DNA of 64,000 nucleotides from Sipunculus nudus (GCA_026874595.1 CM049306.1:48984019-49048018), one strand, 5' to 3'; positions 23,704 through 37,243 are shown, counted from the first letter of the stretch. Notes: generated by a model from the sequence alone, not told the origin. A program made the numbers and translations.

Positions 23704-26234
23704 TCAATATTTGCCAATAAATTTATGAAATATAACCCTCCATATTGAACCTTGACCGCACTTTCTTCTAGATAAACTATACAGAATCCATTCACTGACA
23801 GATTAAATACACTCTTCATTAGACGGATTACTTTGGAGATCTCTCTTCTATTAAAACAACGTCTATAAGTAAACCAATGGTTACACGTAATGACGTTACT
23901 TTGGAATGTAACAAGAAGCTGTGCAGCCCGCGCCGGGGAGAAGGAAAACCCCATCAGGCGTTACCTGGAAACCAACTGCCGCTTTTTCATTGTTACCTAC
24001 ATAAATAATTCAGACAGGAGAAGAAACCTGCAACCCAGGGAACTGGCGTTATTTTTGTTACAAGCGTTTTGGTGACTACTAGCTAACTCATCTCTATGGG
24101 TCTCTAGGTTGTTAAATAATGTCAATGGTCAACGTACTCTTAAAGTTGTCAAAACCAGCTGTTTCTCGGTATGTTTTCTGTGCTTAAACCCAATACAGTC
24201 ACCGAGTGACAGATGATGTAAAAGAAGACCACATGTTGACCTTGTTGCGTAGGACGTTTAAGGACACTATAGCCGGAAGAAATGAGAATGATTCCAGTCA
24301 ATGTCGCTAGTATCCGGTCACGGAGGCGGAATCCATCTTGAACAGTTCTAGAATGGCACTCACTGTGGAACAAGTGATATCACTTCGGCTCTGAAGAATT
24401 CTTATCGATTTGAGTGAGAGCTACCAAAATTTCCTGGCATTACGCGGCTCAAGATGGCCTGTTACTGGCTACGCGGGACTAGGATGAGCAGCTATCAGTC
24501 TCTCTGGTGTCTTTATGAATGCATGCATAAGGTCAAGGTCTTTGTGAGTAAAGCTACCCCAATCCACCTTTCATGATTTTTATAATTTCTTTCAGACCAT
24601 CCTTGTTTGGGATTTCAAAGGTATAACAATGAATTTTCATCATTTGATTATCCGCCATATATACAATGTAATGTGATATTGTATATTATTTCAGAAATGG
24701 TTGACAGGATTTATGATGTCATGATATATAGATCGTTTGATGTGAACCGATAAACGTGTATGGATACCATACGATCGTAAGCCTACCGTCACTAGGGGGC
24801 GCTGGGGCCTTTAGTAAAGGAAAAAATGTAAAAAAATGAGTATCAAACGTTGTTTGCATTTTATCTTAAATCCCCCTATATTCAACCAAAGAAAGAGAAC
24901 TAGCCATCAGTTCGCTGCCGTTTTTGTTTTCTAGATGTATCATACGATGTCATTGTTTTTCTTTATTATAAAGAAGACTGGTTTTTAGCTCAATGAAACT
25001 GTTGGCAACATGTTCCGTATGCTTTAAGATGTGTTTAAACTCATTTTTATACCGTTGCATGCATTAAATTTTCTAGTTGTAAAGTGAAATAAAAAAGAAA
25101 AATTCAACTTTGACATGGTCAGTTGAACCATACACAAGGAAAACTCTACGGAGATATATCGCCGTTGAGACTATATTTAATAAAAAAAAAATCCTAGAGT
25201 CAAACTAATATCAGACTCTTGCAAAGTTTGCACCAACATTGTACAGGATATAGAAAATAACAGTCACGGGCCTTGTTTTTTAAGAAGATGTGAGGGCCCC
25301 CATCCATGATGAACAGACCTAAGAGCGCACAAAATCCCGGAAATAAGGATCCCCCCGTTAAAAAACAGTACCCTTCGGGCAAAAATCTCACATGAAAGAG
25401 AGGAACAAAATACCCCCTTAAAATATGTAAATTTTATTTGCACAAACACATACACGCAGCTATATATATTATATTATTGGTATATATATTTTGGTTATAT
25501 AAAAGTAATTTTGCTCAGTTTTAAAAACTGATTTTTTAATTTTTATTTTTCCATTGCAAATCTTTACCAACAATAATTGTGGTACTTTGTTTTAATATCT
25601 TCAGTCATATATTAATGCCAAGTTTCACGTACGTTCACATCGTTCACAGAATCAAAGAAATCTGCAGGAAGTATAAAGGAAAATATAAAGAAACATATTA
25701 AATTCGATTATAATATTCGATTCAATTCTCGATTCAATAAGTGTATACAGTCACAATATTCTTTCAGAGACGTATATCTACTTAACGTTTTCATCCCATA
25801 TGATGCTATATGATTCGGATTATCATATACCTGGTCATTATATACTTTTATGCAGGCTAAGTAATATTTAAATCTTCTCATCCATTATTTTGCTAATAGT
25901 CCGGCAGCCAAAGGTCATTTTTTTGGCTAACCTTGTTTTATGGTCTTAAGTTTTTTCTTTGTGGATTTTGTTTGCCCACATATCGGGTAGGAAAAATATG
26001 TTGGTTGGCCCGCTGACAGCCTTGGGCAATTTTTGCTAATTAGCATAAAACAAAATGGCCGCCACAATAATACGAAAAAAAAGCAAAAATGCCATAATTT
26101 CCTTAACATTTGACATAGAGGGTAATCCAGTACATGAATTCTGGGGTTTTATGACCCATAAAATCAATTTTTGGTATCGCTGAAGTCATAATGACTACCA
26201 TTTTTAATGTAGCTGTACTCCCATTTAAAAAAAA
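23704..26234. other. Non-coding; nothing recognised
   Basis: AT-rich, with several 60-97-codon frames lacking motifs. Confidence 0.5.
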
Positions 26235-26560
26235 ACCTGTAAATTTACTGGACTTGTTGTCCCTGTGACAGTGGTGGTATCCAGGTATGTACACTTTATT
26301 TATAATATTGTGTAATTGTATTGATTTACGGTTAAACTGTTGTTATACTGTGTAATTGTATTGATTTAGTGTATTGTAATGTTAGGATTGTTTTAAGAAT
26401 CAAATATAATTATTTGTTAACAAAAAAAACACTGACTTCTTCATTCATTCCCCTAGACTTTCACGCTGCCTTGTGTTGCAGAATCTGATTTTTTTTATCT
26501 CCATAACAAAAATGTATGCTCGTCACGACTACGTGATATGTTGATATAAGATTCCGTAAC
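26235..26560 (+). repeat. Truncated LTR, relative of the 22901-23699 solo LTR
   Basis: The 3' part of the same LTR family lies here in opposite orientation. Shared blocks include GGTATCCAGGTAT, TGTATTGATTTAGTGTATTG, TTATTTGTTAACAAAAAAAA, CATTCCCCTAGAC and the terminal ATTCCGTAAC. The 5' half, with the TATA box, is missing. An extra internal duplication of GTGTAATTGTATTGATTTA is visible at ~26310-26368. Confidence 0.75.
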
Positions 26561-28216
26561 TCTGTTCATAGTCAGAGCTAAAGAGATAAAAGGTATTAAA
26601 ATGAATGAAACTGCACGAATTGAAATTAATCTATTATTTCATGCTTGATTCGATTATCGATTAATGACTGGCTTCGATACAATATATTGATTGTTTGATG
26701 CATTGTTACATACAGGGTTATAAGGGCATATCTTAGATTCTAAACGCTTTGAGGTAAACACACGTGTTCAATGTGAACTATGAATGACTAAAGCAGGATA
26801 AATTTAGCAGCCGATGATATACTTTTTTCCACACAAGCACCGGCTTGTTTATCCCGTTCTTAGCCCGAGGTGAATAGTGTCTGATACTTTTTAAAATATT
26901 CAGGGTTACCCTGCTTATTTGGAACTTTATGTTGGGAATAATCTGAAAACTGAACGTTATAATTGGGCTATTCTAATCCTCTCTTTCCAGCGAGGACATT
27001 GATTTCCTGTCTATTAAACAATGTAGTAAAAATCTGGAAAACCAAAAATACCACTCCACGCACTTGGTAATCACGCACTTAATTTCTCGTGCTACATATC
27101 CAGCCGACAACTCTCCCCTAGTCAATAATTGATCATATTACGTTTTCTAAAACAAAACGTTGGATCAATTCCGAACTTTTTAGCGGACAGTCCCTGTATT
27201 GCGTTTCATTAGAACGGAGCCGATGAAAGATCTCAAAACCTTTGCAATAAGTGTACTTGGAGTGCCTGCATATAAAGTTTATACACAAACCTCGCATACA
27301 GGAGAATAGGGAGAAAAACGTTCCAAGACGCAATATCCGAAGCTGATTTTGGCAACAAGCGTGTATTATTCAAGTTTATTGTTTTTTCTTCAGATCGCTA
27401 ACGAAGGGGTGCCCCCTTTTAAGCCTGCGGTTGATAATGATCATTTACTGTGCAATGACAAGTTCTATCGTTAATTGGTTGACAGTAGTGTGGGTTATAT
27501 TTCACTGTCTAGTCTGAAAAAAAAATCATATCAATTGTCCATTCAAAGCCAAATTTATCAACCTACAAGTGTGAGACAGGACATTGCCACGTGCTGAGGG
27601 AGTTGACGGCCCCTGGCTGCAACATTCCGAATTATACAATCCGAATCACAAGAGTATGGCTCTGCTGTGAGGAATAGTGGGCGTCACAATTTGCCACCCA
27701 CAATGCCCCGGGGCTTCTAAATACACCAGCGGCGGAGGTAGTGAAGAGGGTAATGAAGTTCAAAATGTTTTACAAGAATTGTTTCAAGGCAAATTCAATA
27801 CAAGGTTTTTTTTGTGGTAAGGGCTTCACCGAATAAATAACATTTTGTCCGCATATATACTCATGTAAAATGTTACCAGAAAGTGTTTCCTTGATACGTA
27901 ACAAATTTTGATTTTAAAGTTCGACAGATGAGACAAGTAATCACGGCCGTCCCACAATGCCTAACTGGAAGAAGTTCGTTTTGAGTATAGAAACGACCTT
28001 TGGCGGAAGGATGAAACGGCTTGGGATTTCATCCGAACCATCATCCTACACACTTAATTGTTTGATGGTAGTTACTTAGTACAAGCTTTTTTCTAACTTA
28101 AAAATCTAATAACCCTTTAAGTGCATTTACTTGAAATTTCCTCCATTTGCTTTCAATCTCATTGCATAAAACTTGGACAGTAACCCCCCGCACATAAGGT
28201 TAAACATAGGGCTACA
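26561..28216. other. Non-coding; nothing recognised
   Basis: Between the truncated LTR and the 318-bp repeat I see no coding remnant, so the two plus-strand LTR relatives (26235 and 29108) do not enclose a recognisable provirus. Confidence 0.55.
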
Positions 28217-28533
28217 TTCTAAACAATAGACGTCAGCTTTACGCATGTCGATTTGGTGTTAATTTCGACCAGCCCCTGTGGTGTAAAACAGACATTGCTT
28301 GTCCCACGATCCATCCACATACAGTGCAACTATCACCCCAACAATGTTAACATCGATTTTCTGTCCTTTATCCTTTGTCTTGAAGCATAGGCAAAAAAAA
28401 ATACCTCGCTCCGGTCATGGTACACCACGATCTACTGATTCATTCTGACAGCACAAATGGAGGTCTGTGACACAAATTGTTCCTACAAGACTAGAGTCAA
28501 AGAGAATGATTAAAGTACGGTTTCTCAACCAAA
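28217..28533. repeat. ~318-bp dispersed repeat, copy 1
   Basis: Long direct similarity to 36924-37243, with blocks TCGATTTGGTGTTAATTTCG, ACATCGATTTTCTGTC, CCTTTGTCTTGAAGCAT, AATACCTCGCTCCGG and GACACAAATTGTTCCTACAA. No reading frame is conserved that I can see. A small related piece (AATACCACGCTCCGG) occurs near 34170. Confidence 0.8.
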
Positions 28534-29107
28534 ATATGAGATCAATACTTTACGTTTTATGAACGGCATATCTTATTAGTGAAAGCTTTGATTAAATATC
28601 TTGAATCGCGGGTTATTTATAGAATGATTTGCTCAGGAGTGTCCTATAATGGCCTGATAATGACATATTGTATAGTTGCTTTGCATAATCATATCGCTCT
28701 ATCGAAATATTGTGGTCTGTGGCAATACGCCTGTATAGAGGTGTCTTATATAACTTTTTGCATGTGCCTAATAAAACCAGTCCATTTTTAATGGTGTGTT
28801 TGATTTTTAAAACAATATTAACTTCATTTCAGTATCTCATAGAAGCAACCATAATTCAAAACTTACGAAGTTGCCTATCGGCGGTACCTGGTAATTGATG
28901 TGCATCTCAAGATATGTAATAGGACAGGCGCTGTACGCGTTGTATATTACGACAACACGAACTAGATGTTTGATTCATGCTTGCCTTGAGATGCAAGCGG
29001 TATATGGAATAAGATTCGGCGAAGGTCGGACGTTTGTACTTTAGAATTGTATAAATTAAAAATTTACTAGCGCGATGTTATATATCTGGATTAACTGGAT
29101 TACACTG

Positions 29108-29561
29108 TGTTACAGATGTCTGTTTTATTTTGAGCTGTTGACATGTTTCTTTTATTGTGCGCTGTTGAAATTCTGATTCGTGTTTGGCTCAAGCCCTGGT
29201 CATTGCTATGATACAGCGTTCCTTGTTCTAGCTGGACGGGTGGGGCTTTCTCGACTGGCCGAGCCGGGTCGGCTGACGTGTGAACCCTGATATGTAGAAA
29301 CACAGCATTCGTTGTTTTAGATGTTTCCTGTAACCTGTGTACTATTGGGTTCTTTGGATTGTTCGAGAAATGGAAAATGAAAAGATTTAGTGTATTGTAA
29401 TTTTAGGATCATTTTAAGAATAAATTATAATTATTTGTTAACAAAAAAACACCGACTTCTTTATTCATTCCCCCAGACATTTCACGCTGCCTAGTGTTAC
29501 AGAATCTGTTTTTTTTCTCCATTACAAAATTTATGTTCAGTTGATATTAGGTTCCGTAACA
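29108..29561 (+). repeat. Internally deleted LTR of the same family
   Basis: It begins TGTTACAG and ends GGTTCCGTAACA, like the solo LTR. It has TTTTATTGTGCG near the start and TTAGTGTATTGTAATTTTAGG later. A junction near 29385 joins the block before the TATA region (TTCGAGAAATGGAAAA) directly to the polyadenylation region, so TATA and initiation sites are deleted. Flanks ACTG and CCTG are only a near match. Confidence 0.7.
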
Positions 29562-29564
29562 CCT

Positions 29565-29862
29565 GATGTAGGTAAAATTCAATTAATGTCCAACTGACTA
29601 GGACAGCTATGGAAAGATGCAACACGGATGAGTGGGGAAACAGGTTGAGATTTTTTTTATTTTCAGCGCTTAATTCTGTGAAATCTTGCCTGACGACTAT
29701 CCCGCTATGACGACTAGCCCTGCCATGACGAACAACCCGGCTATGACGACCACCTTTTTGGTCCTGGATTAAAGAAAAATCATCATTAAAAAACTTCAAA
29801 TAACACGACCACCTCTGTGTTCCAGCAGATGGTCGTATTAGCGACAATTCACTGTACTCTTA
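29565..29862 (-). repeat. Possible pogo/Tigger-like MITE with CGTCATAGC-type repeats
   Basis: On the minus strand an end CAGTGAATTGTCGCTAATACG lies next to TA, which resembles pogo/Tigger ends. A short tandem of GGTCGTCATAGC-like words follows at 29695-29755. The left end is not clear. It directly abuts the deleted LTR at 29108-29561. The 116-codon minus frame here has no recognised domain. Confidence 0.35.
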
Positions 29863-29934
29863 CCGAATCGAGACCGAGTATTCCATACAAAAAAAAGAAA
29901 CAATGGATAAGTGCGACATAATGGAAATCAGTAG

Positions 29935-30136
29935 TGGATCCAGAGGGCTGGTTCAGGGGGTCCGGACCCCCCCCCCCCCCCCGCCTTTTTTTTACAGCGG
30001 CGGCAACCTTTAATTAAGCATTCAGACCAATTTTTGCGGTATGGACCCCCCCCCCCCTTTTTCCAGACCAGGGGACCATTTTTAGTCCTCCTGGATTATA
30101 CCCCTCCTTTTCCTAAATCCTGAATACGCCGCCTGG
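29935..30136 (-). mobile_element. MITE copy, same family as 21611-21814
   Basis: GTGGATCCAGAGG starts the copy; GGGGGTCCGGACC plus a 16-C run, CAGACCAATTTTTGCGG, TTTAGTCCTCCTGGATTATAC and CCTAAATCCTGAATACGCCG follow. It is the reverse orientation of the family. Confidence 0.65.
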
Positions 30137-30195
30137 AAATTATTAACCAGTTCAAGTATGATATATATTGGTTCGCAGACAAGACGACTGGTCTT

Positions 30196-30196
30196 C

Positions 30197-30227
<31 letters not shown>

Positions 30228-30232
30228 TAAAG

Positions 30233-30297
<65 letters not shown>
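30196..30297. repeat. (AAT)n microsatellite
   Basis: About 33 AAT/ATA units with one short break. It lies ~60 bp after a MITE copy (29935-30136). Confidence 0.95.
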
Positions 30298-32514
30298 TAA
30301 TCAATTATATATAAATTCCTTGACAGTGAAAACATAATTATTACTGCTTCGAAATTACAGAGAACTTAATAAAGCTGAAATAGTTCCGGAAACCTTATTC
30401 TACATTTAATATCGATAGCTATGTCATTCATGACACAACAGGAACCAAATCACGTGATCTGCCGGTAAACGGGCGCCAGGGCTGTTCTGTTGTGTGGGTG
30501 GTGTAAAGGTCATTGATCCTGAAGAGTCACACAGACATGTTGTTGTTACAAGGATGTGATCGAGACAGAAATAATGTTATTAAAACATACAGATTTAGTC
30601 TGGCTCAGTGTTATCAGTTCGTGATCAGTTTAATTATTTAGGACAGTAAATCAGACTTGTCCAATCCATATCTCGTATAATACAAGGGAAAAGTTAATCT
30701 GTTGAACAGGTCTAGTATGTTCCCCGCCATGTGTGGGAATAGCTAGAAAAAAAGTTGTGAATACATGTATGAAATGTGAGACGGGTCAATTTCACACACA
30801 TAGGATTTCCTCTTGCGTTAACATCATTTTAGCATTATCACTGCTGTAACCTTGAAATGCATAATAGGCATCATTGTTCTAACTTGACCTAGCACTTGTA
30901 TAGGTGCATCGATGCTGCAAGTTTGGTGACTGTACTTCAAATTTTATTTCAGTTATTGCGTTAACAAATGTGACGGACGGATGGACAGCCCGACGGAAAG
31001 ACGGACGGACGCTCACAATTGGCGCCGTCGGGAGGGGGGTGGGGGGGGGGGGACAAAGTAGTGTAGGTAGGTTTTAAAAGGAACAGCATAAGGATAGTTC
31101 ATGAATTGTCGAAACAAATAATATTTTTGTCTGTTTTCTGCTTTATCTCGTAGTTTCCCCTCCAGGATGAAATGTTTATCAATCTAAATTTGATGGAACG
31201 TTGTAGCGTATCGGCAGACAACTGTATAAGATAAAGGGTGCGCTCTCTGGACGCAGGATTAAATTGTTACTGGTCATGGATGAAAAACTAATGTAGAATG
31301 AATAACTTTCTACGCCTGGTACGGCTGCTAGAGTTGTGTCGGAGCCGAGAAAAGCTATACGTATAAACATGACCGAACGGCCAGGAAGTCAAAGTGTATA
31401 ATGGGATGATAATGGCATCGTTAGTGATATCTGACTATAGATCCACCCCTTTACCTTTTATATATTTTTTTCAAATAATCAATCAAATACTTTAGGTTGT
31501 TTTGACTTCATCAGTTTTTTCTGTAGATATTTCATTGAAAATAACACCAGAAATGCGTCCTTGAATCTATCCGATGCTCTCTGTCTATAGATAACAATAA
31601 GACGTTTTCCAAAAAAAAAGAAAATCAGATATGTAATTGAAGCCTACATACCTTCGTCAGATTCCTGCCCAGGGCTCTTCTTCATACTGTAAAAGTTAAC
31701 CAACACCCAATGCTTCCGGGACCAAAAAAAACCAGCCTTTGTCACTTTTAAAAATTACATTATGCAAATCCAAATCATTTCCATAATTGAATTTACATAA
31801 ATATATACATTCAAATATTCGTATGAATTAATTTAATTTGTAACAATAACACCAGGGACAAATATGTACCAAAATCTTTAATATTTAAGCTAGTGAATTC
31901 CTGAAAAATACATATAATAATTTGTACTTATATTTTGTATTTAGTTAATGTAATGTTGAACCATAGCCTTCATTGGCCTACAATAGAAGCATAAAAATCA
32001 CTTAAAATCACAGTTACTAATCTGATGATTTTTGTTAAAATTTGATTATGGTCTTTGACTCCTAAAGGGGCCCATTCTGATATCTGATGTGTATTGAATA
32101 AAGATAACCATTTAAACTTGTCACAAAAATACGAAAAAATAACGCCGATCCAACTGTCCATACATATGTCCTCTGAGTAGGCCAGATATCACACAACTTC
32201 TACAAATAAGGCAGGTGAACAGCTGGTTTGAAGATGGGAATCCAATGAACGCAATATCCACGAGTTTGTTTCTGTAAACAGCAGAAAGTGTCAGAGTAGA
32301 TGGATATTCATTTGCACATCTAACTGTTTTATATATTTTACTAATCATGTGTCCCCCCGTCATATTCTTACGGTTAGAAACTCGTAACGTATTAACACCT
32401 GCCACTGTAGAAATGTATTCCATTTTCATGATTTTTTTGTACAGATTTGTTTCATTCGTACAATCTGGGATGCAAAAAAATCACACTTTAGCCTTTGACT
32501 GGGAGTAGTAGACG
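30298..32514. other. Non-coding, with a GGACGGACGG-rich piece
   Basis: Around 30960-31052 there is GACGGACGGATGG-type sequence and a 12-G run. Other frames (for example minus 32121-32429) show no motif. Confidence 0.5.
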
Positions 32515-32665
32515 TACATTTAATGTTTTACGCAGACAAATTGCTCAGTCCGGGATTCGAACCAATGTCGGTGGCGCACATGCCCGGCGTTCCAACCGCT
32601 TCACCAGAAAAGCAAGGTTCACTAGCGAGACAGATCGGTCCACTTTTATGACACACACCCTCTTA
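32515..32665 (-). mobile_element. tRNA-derived SINE-like unit, copy A
   Basis: Minus strand: box A TGGTGAAGCGGTT (32594-32606) and box B GTTCGAATCCC (32552-32562), ~32 bp apart. The same sequence recurs ~290 bp downstream in the same orientation. The 75-codon plus-strand frame is a shadow. Confidence 0.65.
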
Positions 32666-32799
32666 AGAGCGTTCTGCTATCAGAACAAATCTATCCAAGG
32701 AGTCACATCTTCATTGAACTAGATGGAGGTAATTGCCCAATTACTTCAAACCACCATTCCCCGGGCAACAAAGTTTGCCGTCATCCCGGATGAGCCCCC

Positions 32800-32948
32800 A
32801 TTTGTTACGCAGACAAATTGCTCAGGGGTAAATATTGGGCCCATCCGGGATTCGAACGCAGCGCACATGCCCGGCGTTTCTAACCGCTTCACCAGAAAAG
32901 CAAGCTTCACTAGCGAGATAGTTTGGTCCGCTTTTATGTCACATTCGT
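32800..32948 (-). mobile_element. tRNA-derived SINE-like unit, copy B
   Basis: Shares TTACGCAGACAAATTGCTCA, GCACATGCCCGGCGTT, AACCGCTTCACCAGAAAAGC and TTCACTAGCGAGA with copy A. Box B is at 32847-32857 and box A at 32882-32894. A ~15-bp insert (GGGTAAATATTGGGC) distinguishes it. Confidence 0.65.
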
Positions 32949-34389
32949 AACATATTTCTGAAAGGAAAATTAATTATATTTCCTTTCCTTTTCTTTGGTA
33001 GTAGAGGCGTGTCACATGGAGATGAAACCGAACAGCGGCTAGGAAGGTCCTCCAGGATATGTCATTAGTAATTCTATAACACTACCCTTGTTTTATTCCA
33101 GTTAATCTATATCCTTTTTACGTTGTCTGCGTTGCTGCTCCCAAGTGAAAGAAATAACTGGTTATATCAGAGATGAAGGAGTTATAAGGTGGTATAATTC
33201 CTTCAGTTTTATCTAGTTATCAATACCTGACATTTAATATAAACATTAATTTACCAAATAATATGACCCTTGGCCCTACAAAATTATATATCTGTATACA
33301 ATAATAAGGATTTACTGCTAAGCTAACAACAGTATCGAGGAATGAATATGATACATTTGTTTACTACAATGCGGAAACATTGTATCATTATAAGCACAAT
33401 TAAAGTACATATATATATATATATGAAAATAAAAACATGATGGTCATTAGAGGGATGCGAAAAGATGAATCTACCCGGTTAGAATCCCGCAAGAACATCC
33501 AAGGGAAAAATATTGACAGTACCACCAACAGAACATGTATAATGAGTCTCTCCTCTGCATAAAAAATACAGAAAATAGACGGTAAATCGCTGATGCTGTA
33601 ATGGACTATTATTCTGCTTTAAAACAACAAAAATCATGCAGTTGCTTTGTTGTGGATTGACTTAGTTTCGGCTAGCAACCGCAGTGTGAATCAATCGTAC
33701 ATTCAGAAACATCAATCACATATTAAACAGCTGTCATTTAAAAATCAGTAAATCTATGGAGATGAACAGTAACCTGCGTTCACAAGTTAACACTGCCAAC
33801 AATTGTATTTTCCTGGACTACCTTCATCTTGGGTTAAACATATTTTTTTAACGGTTTTAATGGGATGAGTTGGAATAAGCGATTTTGCACATGCGCAAAA
33901 CTTTAACGTTTCTCTTTTGCACTTGGACAAATTACCCAAAGCAGATAAATTGAGCACGGCCCTTGATATTTACGTTTTCAAACTAGCCTCGTTTTGGTAA
34001 AAATCGGTTTCCACATGTGAATGCATCTCATATTTCACTGCGATTAACCCCAGGGTTTTAAGTAGGAATAAACTCCTCCGAGGACATGGTGCTTTTCCTC
34101 TCTCCCTCCGGGTACATCATTTTTTCTGGTTTTTTAACCTCTGTTGTGAAACATCAGGGAAAATAAAATACCACGCTCCGGAGGTGCTCCACGAACCATT
34201 GGGCCATTTTGTGAATCTTACACCACTCAAAATATCGGGATTTAAATTCTTCCAACAAAACTCCTTTAGTCAATAGAATTGATAAAATTTCGCTCTCTCA
34301 AAAGAAACATTATAAGGGGCGAATATAGGGGGGTGAAGGGGGCGGATGCCCGCTCCTTTTATATTATATACTATTAAAATATTATTATA

Positions 34390-34435
<46 letters not shown>

Positions 34436-34861
34436 TTATTATTTCATTTTACATTTCGTACCGTTTACTTCCTATGCTTCTGCAGAAGAGAGTTGTTTAT
34501 AAGTAAATACCTGTTTACCTGTGCCGGGATTTCGAGCTCCCTTTCCTGAGGTCCTGTATCCACCTCTGATTATGGTTTTTAATCAGATTAATTTCTTCTG
34601 TGTCTTTCCTGAGATTTGGAGGTATCTTAGTTTAAATTGCTCTCTGATACAACACTTGGCAGTTATTGAGCGATTGGCTTATTTTGGATCAATAAGCGTA
34701 TGGCACTTGTATTCTATGAAATCGGAGAGTATCGTTGAAACATCGAAGCAGTCTTGACTATTAATTATAACCTCTGTATTGCTAAGAACTTTCTAATATT
34801 TGCTTATACAATAGAGTGAGTTATATTTGACGACCTAGCCTCATATAAACTAATGACGTTC
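32949..34861. other. Non-coding; small relative of the 318-bp repeat
   Basis: AAAATACCACGCTCCGGAGG near 34165-34190 echoes the 318-bp repeat. A 78-codon frame (34521-34757) is unassigned. Confidence 0.5.
34393..34430. repeat. (TA)n microsatellite
   Basis: About 18 TA units in AT-rich DNA. Confidence 0.93.
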
Positions 34862-36450
34862 AGACACTCATGAATCCATTCATTAACTCATAAATCCATT
34901 CACACACTCATGAATCCATTCACACACTCAAAAATCCATTCAAACATTTGTGAATCCATATACACACTCAGAAATCCATTTACACATTTGTGAATCCATT
35001 TACACACTGATTTCTCTATTTGCACACTCATGAATTTATTCACACACTCATGAATCCATTCACACATTCGTGAATACATAGACACACCAATTTCTCTATT
35101 CATACACTCATTAATCAATTCACACACTCACAATACCATTCACACATTTGTGAATCCATATACGCACTCATAAATCCATTCACACATTTGTGAATCCATT
35201 CACACATTCGTGAATCCATTAACACACTCATTTCTTCATTTGCACACTCATGAATTCATTCAAACACTCATGAATTCATTCACACACTCTAAAATCCCTT
35301 CACACACATATAAATCCATTCACTCACTGAAGAATCTATTCACACACTCATGAATCCATTCATTCACTCATAAATCCATTCATTCCATAATGAATTAATT
35401 CATACACTCGTAAACCCATTTACATACTCATGAATACATTCACACACTTATGAATCCATTCACACATTCTTGATTCCATTTCTCTAATCGCACACTCATG
35501 AATCGATTCACACATTCGTAATTCATTTACACACTCATTTCTCTATTTGCATACTTATGAATCCATTCACACACTCATAAATCTATTCACACACACATGA
35601 ATCTATTCACACGCTTATGAATCTGTTCACACACTCATGAGTCCATTCACACACTCAGGAATCCATTCACACACTCATAGGTCCATTCACACACTCAGGA
35701 ATATATTCACACACTCATGAATCCATTACACGTATGATTCCGTTCACACACTCATTGACCTTTTAATACACCCATTAATACATTCCCACACTAATAAATC
35801 CATTCATACACTCATGAATCCATTCACACAGTCATGAATCCATTCACACACTCATGAATCTATTCATATACTCATAAATCTATTCACACACTTAAAATCC
35901 ATTAACACACTCATGAATCTATTCATACACTCATGAATTTATTCACACACTCATGAATCCATTCACACACTCATGAATCTATACACACTCATGGATCTAT
36001 TCACAGATTCATGAATCCATTAATACACTCATGAATCTATTCACAAACTCATGAATCCATTCACAAACTCATAGATCTAGTCACACACTCATGAATCCAT
36101 TCACGCACTCATGAATCTAATCACACACTCGTGAATCTATTCCCACACTCATGAATTCATTCATACACTCGTGAATCAATGTACACAGTCATGAATACAT
36201 TCACACACTTATGAATCCATTCACACATTCGTGAACCCATTTACATACTCATTTCCCCATTCATACACTCATGAATTCATTCACACACTCATGAATCTAT
36301 TCACACACTCATGAATCTATTTCAACACATGAATCCATTCACACACTCATATATCAAATGACACACTCGTGAATCCATTCACACACGCATGTGTGCATTC
36401 ACACACTCAAAGATCTATTGATACACTTCTGATTCCTTTCACACAGTTTT
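34862..36450. repeat. 20-bp satellite array, ~1.6 kb
   Basis: Roughly 80 copies of a 20-bp unit close to CATTCACACACTCATGAATC fill this stretch, with variants such as TTTGTGAATC and TTTCTCTATT. The variant blocks (for example the TTTCTCTATTTGCACACTC group) recur, which hints at higher-order units. A minus-strand open frame inside it (34900-35127) reads as a 20-residue periodic peptide, because 20 bp x 3 restores the frame; I treat it as an artefact. Confidence 0.9.
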
Positions 36451-36923
36451 GAGTCCTTTTTTTACTGAAGAAAAAACGTTAGTTTGTTACCAACAGGTAC
36501 CCATTGTGATCTTTCTGTAACTCATTCAACTTAACACTGCATGCCATAGCATGGTAGTTGGGTTTCCCCAGGCGGCTGCCAGAGAGCAAAATTGTTGACA
36601 CTGATGGCGGCTTAATTAGTGCCCCGGGTTTCAGACTGTAATACACAATGCGAAACCCCACTCACATTTGTCTGACCATAGGCCCTGAGCCAGCCGTCTG
36701 TCAGAGAAGCTGGTAAACGCAAAAGCAAGCAGTGATTAAGTGAAATGAGTCATAGAACGAATGCAGCGTATAGCCACTTCTTTAAATGTAAAATGAAACT
36801 TTACTTCACTGAACATATAATCAGCCTCATTCCATAGACATTGGGAAATATGAGCAACACGTATTGTCATCTGCATGTAACCGTAATCTATCGGGATATT
36901 CGTCATCCAGAAATCGAGTCATA

Positions 36924-37243
36924 TTTCTAAACAAACGACGTCAAGTGTATTCGCATCGATTTGGTGTTAATTTCGACCAGCCCTTGTGGCGTGAAACAAA
37001 CATTAGTAGCCACGCGGTCCATTCACATACAGTCCAATTCTCACCCCCTCACAACGCTGACATCGATTTTCTGTCTTTTAACCTTTGTCTTGAAGCATTA
37101 GCAAATAAAAATACCTCGCTCCGGACATGGTAAACCACCAACTACGGAATCATACTGGCAGCTACAGACGAGGTCTGTGACACAAATTGTTCCTACAAGA
37201 ATGGAGGTAGAGAGACTGATTAAAATACGGTTTCTCAACCTAA
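36924..37243. repeat. ~318-bp dispersed repeat, copy 2
   Basis: Direct-orientation partner of 28217-28533, 8.7 kb away. Both copies start at TTCTAAACAA and end at ACGGTTTCTCAACC. It follows the 20-bp satellite by ~470 bp. Family type is unknown. Confidence 0.8.

Noticed and set aside
26561-29107. Provirus between the two plus-strand LTR relatives
   Set aside because: No gag, protease, reverse transcriptase or integrase remnant is seen between them, and the two LTRs have different deletions.
34900-35127. Minus-strand frame with periodic Cys/Asn/Gly peptide
   Set aside because: Product of the 20-bp satellite; 60 bp restores the frame, so openness is expected.
34862-36450. CRISPR array
   Set aside because: Head-to-tail 20-bp units without unique spacers in a eukaryotic sequence; this is a satellite.
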